From the NCBI GenBank assembly GCA_934565615.1, contig CAKTIH010000111.1, positions 1-7,423 of the forward strand: DNA of 7,423 bases, read 5' to 3'. This DNA comes from an uncultured Oscillospiraceae bacterium. Its GTDB lineage: Bacteria > Bacillota > Clostridia > Oscillospirales > Oscillospiraceae. Numbering within the stretch: the stretch's first letter is position 1; the number at the start of each line of letters is the position of its first letter. The translations under genes were made by a program, and so were the position numbers. The notes under the pieces were generated by a model. The model worked only from the letters and a program-made list of their open reading frames with translations, had not been told where the DNA came from and did not search any database. Positions 5,219 to 7,423 of this stretch are shown piece after piece.

Positions 5219-5764
5219 TTAATAGTTCTCGGCGCAGATCTCGAAATAGCTCTGAGGATGATTGCAGGCGGGGCAGACCTCAGGAGCCTTCGTGCCGACG
5301 ACGATGTGACCGCAGTTGCGGCACTCCCAGACCTTGACCTCGCTCTTAGCAAAAACTTCAGCGGTCTCTACATTGTGCAGCAGTGCGCGGTAGCGCTCCT
5401 CATGGTGCTTCTCAACGGCAGCGATGAGGCGGAACTTCTGCGCGAGCTCATGGAAGCCCTCTTCATCGGCGGTCTTGGCAAAGCCGTCGTACATATCCGT
5501 CCACTCGTAGTTCTCGCCCTCGGCGGCGGAGACCAGATTCTCGGCGGTATTGCCGATACCGGCAAGCTCCTTGAACCAGAGCTTGGCGTGCTCCTTTTCG
5601 TTCTCGGCGGTCTTAAGGAAGAGCGCGGCTATCTGCTCATAGCCCTCCTTCTTCGCGACGCTTGCGAAATAGGTGTATTTATTGCGTGCCTGAGATTCGC
5701 CGGCGAATGCGGCCTCAAGATTCTTTTCGGTCTGCGTGCCTGCATATTTTGTAGTCTTTTCCAT
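5219..5764 (-). CDS. rbr: Rubrerythrin
   Basis: Cytoplasmic non-haem di-iron peroxidase that reduces hydrogen peroxide in anaerobes, with electrons passing through its own rubredoxin domain. The 181 residues are the usual two-domain length. The ferritin-like domain (about 1-140) shows the ligands Glu23, Glu56 with His59 (ENEKEH), Glu84 and Glu87 (GENYEW), and Glu118 with His121 (EKHH). The C-terminal rubredoxin domain has Cys148/Cys151 (WECRNCG) and Cys164/Cys167 (CPACNHP), binding one iron. All expected ligands are present. The start at 5764 is preceded by AAAGGAG with a 6-nt gap. It is a single-gene unit with its own promoter and terminator, divergent from uvrA. Regulation by a peroxide sensor would be expected in this group, but I do not see a clear PerR box. 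Confidence 0.97.
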   Translation of the reverse strand: MEKTTKYAGTQTEKNLEAAFAGESQARNKYTYFASVAKKEGYEQIAALFLKTAENEKEHAKLWFKELAGIGNTAENLVSAAEGENYEWTDMYDGFAKTADEEGFHELAQKFRLIAAVEKHHEERYRALLHNVETAEVFAKSEVKVWECRNCGHIVVGTKAPEVCPACNHPQSYFEICAENY

Positions 5765-5803
5765 AGTGATCTCCTTTCAGCATTGGGGATGTACTCCATA
5801 TTG

Positions 5804-5832
5804 ATGGTAGCATTTGTCAGTTGCACTGTCAA
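5804..5832 (-). promoter_or_regulatory. Rubrerythrin promoter
   Basis: On the minus strand TTGACA (5832-5827), 17 nt, then TACCAT (5809-5804). The -35 is perfect; the -10 matches at 4 of 6. Transcription would start near 5797, a leader of about 33 nt before the ATG. Confidence 0.65.
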
Positions 5833-5882
5833 TATGCATCTTCTTCAGAAAGTTAAGATGTGACCAAAAGGCAAAGCGGCGG

Positions 5883-5911
5883 TTGAAATAGAGCGCGGAT
5901 TGGGGTATAAT
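5883..5911 (+). promoter_or_regulatory. uvrA promoter
   Basis: TTGAAA (5883-5888), 17 nt, TATAAT (5906-5911): 5 of 6 and 6 of 6 matches. Start expected near 5918, a leader of about 65 nt. I see no LexA box of the GAAC-N4-GTTC type near it, so damage induction is not supported by the visible sequence. Confidence 0.8.
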
Positions 5912-5923
5912 AAATAGATTCCT

Positions 5924-5944
5924 GCCGCGGCCATATGGTGCGGC
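5924..5944 (+). other. Small hairpin in the uvrA leader
   Basis: GCCGC (5924-5928) pairs with GCGGC (5940-5944), and the inside can extend through GCC/GGT with a bulge around the central CCATATGG. It lies 20 nt upstream of the ribosome site, so it may stabilise the mRNA end. It has no U tract and is not a terminator. Confidence 0.4.
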
Positions 5945-5982
5945 GTGGAACAAACATCACCTGCAAGGAGCGTAGAAACACC

Positions 5983-7423
5983 ATGCTGCATAACAGCATT
6001 TATATAAAGGGCGCACGGGAGAATAACCTCAAAAATATCGACGTTGAGATACCGAGAGATAAGCTCGTCGTCGTCACCGGGCTTTCCGGAAGCGGCAAGT
6101 CGAGCCTTGCGTTCGATACGATATACGCCGAGGGCCAGCGCCGCTATGTCGAGAGTCTCAGCTCTTACGCGCGCATGTTCCTCGGACAGATGGATAAGCC
6201 TGATGTCGACTATATCGACGGGCTTTCCCCGGCAATATCCATCGACCAGAAAACGACCTCGAAGAACCCACGCTCCACGGTCGGCACGGTCACAGAGGTA
6301 TACGATTATCTCCGTCTGCTCTGGGCGCGCGTAGGCGTGCCGCATTGCCCGAAGTGCGGCAAGGAGATCAAGCAGCAGACGATAGACCAGATAGTCGACA
6401 GGATAATGGAGCTGCCGCAGGGGACGAAGATACAGATACTCGCGCCGGTGATACGCTCAAAAAAGGGCGAGCACGTCAAGGTGCTTGAGGATGCGAAGAA
6501 GTCCGGCTATGTCCGCGCGCGTGTGGACGGGGCGGTATACGACCTCGCGGAAGAGATAAAGCTTGAAAAGAACAAGAAGCACAATATAGAGATAATCGTC
6601 GACAGACTTGTGATAAAGCCGGACATTACCCGCCGACTCACGGACTCCGCCGAGACGGCGCTCTCACTCGCAGGCGGGCTGATGTACGTTGACCTGCCGG
6701 GCGGCGGGGAACAGCTTACGTTCTCGCAGAACTATGCCTGTGACGACTGCGGCATATCCATAGAGGAGCTGACGCCGCGGCTGTTTTCCTTCAACAGCCC
6801 GCACGGGGCATGCCCCAAATGTACGGGTCTCGGTGTGCAGATGCTCATCGACCCGGAGCTCATCATGCCGAACCTGAACCTCAGCATAATGGACGGGGGA
6901 CTCACTGCTTCAGGCTGGAACAATGTGCGCGGGGACTCGATATCGAGAATGTACTTCGACGCGCTCGCAAAGCGCTTTCACTTCAAGCTCACGGACCCGA
7001 TAAAGGAACTGCCGAAGGAGGCGCTCGACGCGATCCTCTACGGCACGAAGGGCGAGGCACTCCAGCTTAGATACGAAAAGAACGAGGGCTTCGGCGTTAT
7101 AAAGCGCGAGTTCGAGGGCATCGTCAATAACCTTGAGCGCCGCTACCGGGAGACGCAGAGCCCTGCCATGCGCGCGGACATAGAGGAGTGCATGTCCGAG
7201 GTGAAGTGCCCGGAGTGCAATGGGCGCAGGCTCAAAAAGACCGCGCTCGCCGTCACGGTCGGCGGAATGAACATCGCAGAGTTTACGGAGCTTTCGATAT
7301 TCAAGGCGCTGGAATTCATAGACGGGCTTGAGCTCAACGAAAAGGATGCGATGATCGCCGAGCGCATCATCAAGGAGATAAAGGCGCGGCTCGGCTTTCT
7401 CGTCAGCGTCGGGCTGGGCTATC
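5983..7423 (+). CDS. uvrA: UvrA, excinuclease ABC subunit A (N-terminal half, truncated by window end)
   Basis: DNA-damage sensor of nucleotide excision repair; a dimer with two ABC ATPase modules that loads UvrB on lesions. 480 codons are visible of a usual total near 940, and the frame is still open at the window end. Seen in order: KGARENNLKNID (9-20), Walker A GLSGSGKSS (33-41, Lys39), RRYVESLSSYARMFLGQM, the UvrB-binding region with a CPKC pair (Cys122/Cys125), the first zinc finger Cys253/Cys256 and Cys277/Cys280 (CX2C-X20-CX2C) with LFSFNSPHGACPKC, then CPEC (Cys409/Cys412) in VKCPECNGRRLK. The window ends at VGLGY, just before the first signature (LSGGE) is expected. Start at ATG 5983 follows AAGGAG (5965-5970) with a 12-nt gap, longer than usual; no better in-frame start was found nearby. 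No frameshift is seen. Confidence 0.97.
   Translation, partial: MLHNSIYIKGARENNLKNIDVEIPRDKLVVVTGLSGSGKSSLAFDTIYAEGQRRYVESLSSYARMFLGQMDKPDVDYIDGLSPAISIDQKTTSKNPRSTVGTVTEVYDYLRLLWARVGVPHCPKCGKEIKQQTIDQIVDRIMELPQGTKIQILAPVIRSKKGEHVKVLEDAKKSGYVRARVDGAVYDLAEEIKLEKNKKHNIEIIVDRLVIKPDITRRLTDSAETALSLAGGLMYVDLPGGGEQLTFSQNYACDDCGISIEELTPRLFSFNSPHGACPKCTGLGVQMLIDPELIMPNLNLSIMDGGLTASGWNNVRGDSISRMYFDALAKRFHFKLTDPIKELPKEALDAILYGTKGEALQLRYEKNEGFGVIKREFEGIVNNLERRYRETQSPAMRADIEECMSEVKCPECNGRRLKKTALAVTVGGMNIAEFTELSIFKALEFIDGLELNEKDAMIAERIIKEIKARLGFLVSVGLGY

Noticed and set aside
5258..5863. Plus-strand open frame across rubrerythrin (201 codons)
   Set aside because: It is antisense to a complete rubrerythrin with all metal ligands and runs through its promoter.

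Overview
This looks like a chromosomal segment from a Gram-positive anaerobe of the class Clostridia, probably near Oscillospiraceae/Ruminococcaceae. The clues are strong AGGAGG-type ribosome binding sites, sigma-A-like promoters in AT-rich gaps between GC-rich genes, a two-domain rubrerythrin, a lipoprotein-type ABC binding protein, and a hairpin repeat of a kind I associate with this group. No sequence search was possible, so taxonomy is inference. There are no tRNA or rRNA genes, no CRISPR array and no transposase.

Layout. Positions 1-646 (minus strand) hold ogt, an O6-alkylguanine-DNA alkyltransferase starting at TTG, followed 27 nt later by the first 28 codons of a membrane protein that may be cardiolipin synthase (cut by the window edge). 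A 280-nt gap follows with outward-facing promoters and a 9-bp direct repeat of 11-bp period. Positions 927-2475 (plus strand) are a tight three-gene operon: a DUF5131 (phage Gp37/Gp68-like) protein with a CX6CX2C motif, a VOC/glyoxalase-fold protein, and a TfoX N-terminal-domain protein. A 17-bp hairpin with A and T tracts on either side serves as a shared terminator with the convergent ABC operon.

Positions 2533-4884 (minus strand) encode a complete ABC importer of the nitrate/sulfonate/taurine (NMT1/SsuA-like) class, in the order binding lipoprotein, permease, ATPase. The genes overlap by 4 and 8 nt, so they are probably translationally coupled. The substrate cannot be read from the sequence. 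The promoter matches consensus perfectly (TTGACA-17-TATAAT) and sits between two inverted-repeat arms. This is the most interesting regulatory structure in the window: either a two-site operator or a candidate invertible promoter.

The 334-nt stretch 4885-5218 has no gene. It holds that promoter, an unassigned segment (5013-5077), a double-hairpin repeat, and the rubrerythrin terminator. Rubrerythrin (5219-5764, minus) is divergent from uvrA (5983 to the window end, plus), which is truncated just before its first ABC signature.

Functionally the window mixes DNA repair (ogt, uvrA), oxidative stress defence (rubrerythrin), uptake of an unknown small molecule, and a poorly understood DUF5131-VOC-TfoX operon. 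I see no convincing evidence of a new defence or mobile system. The items most worth checking are the inverted-repeat-flanked promoter and the DUF5131 operon.
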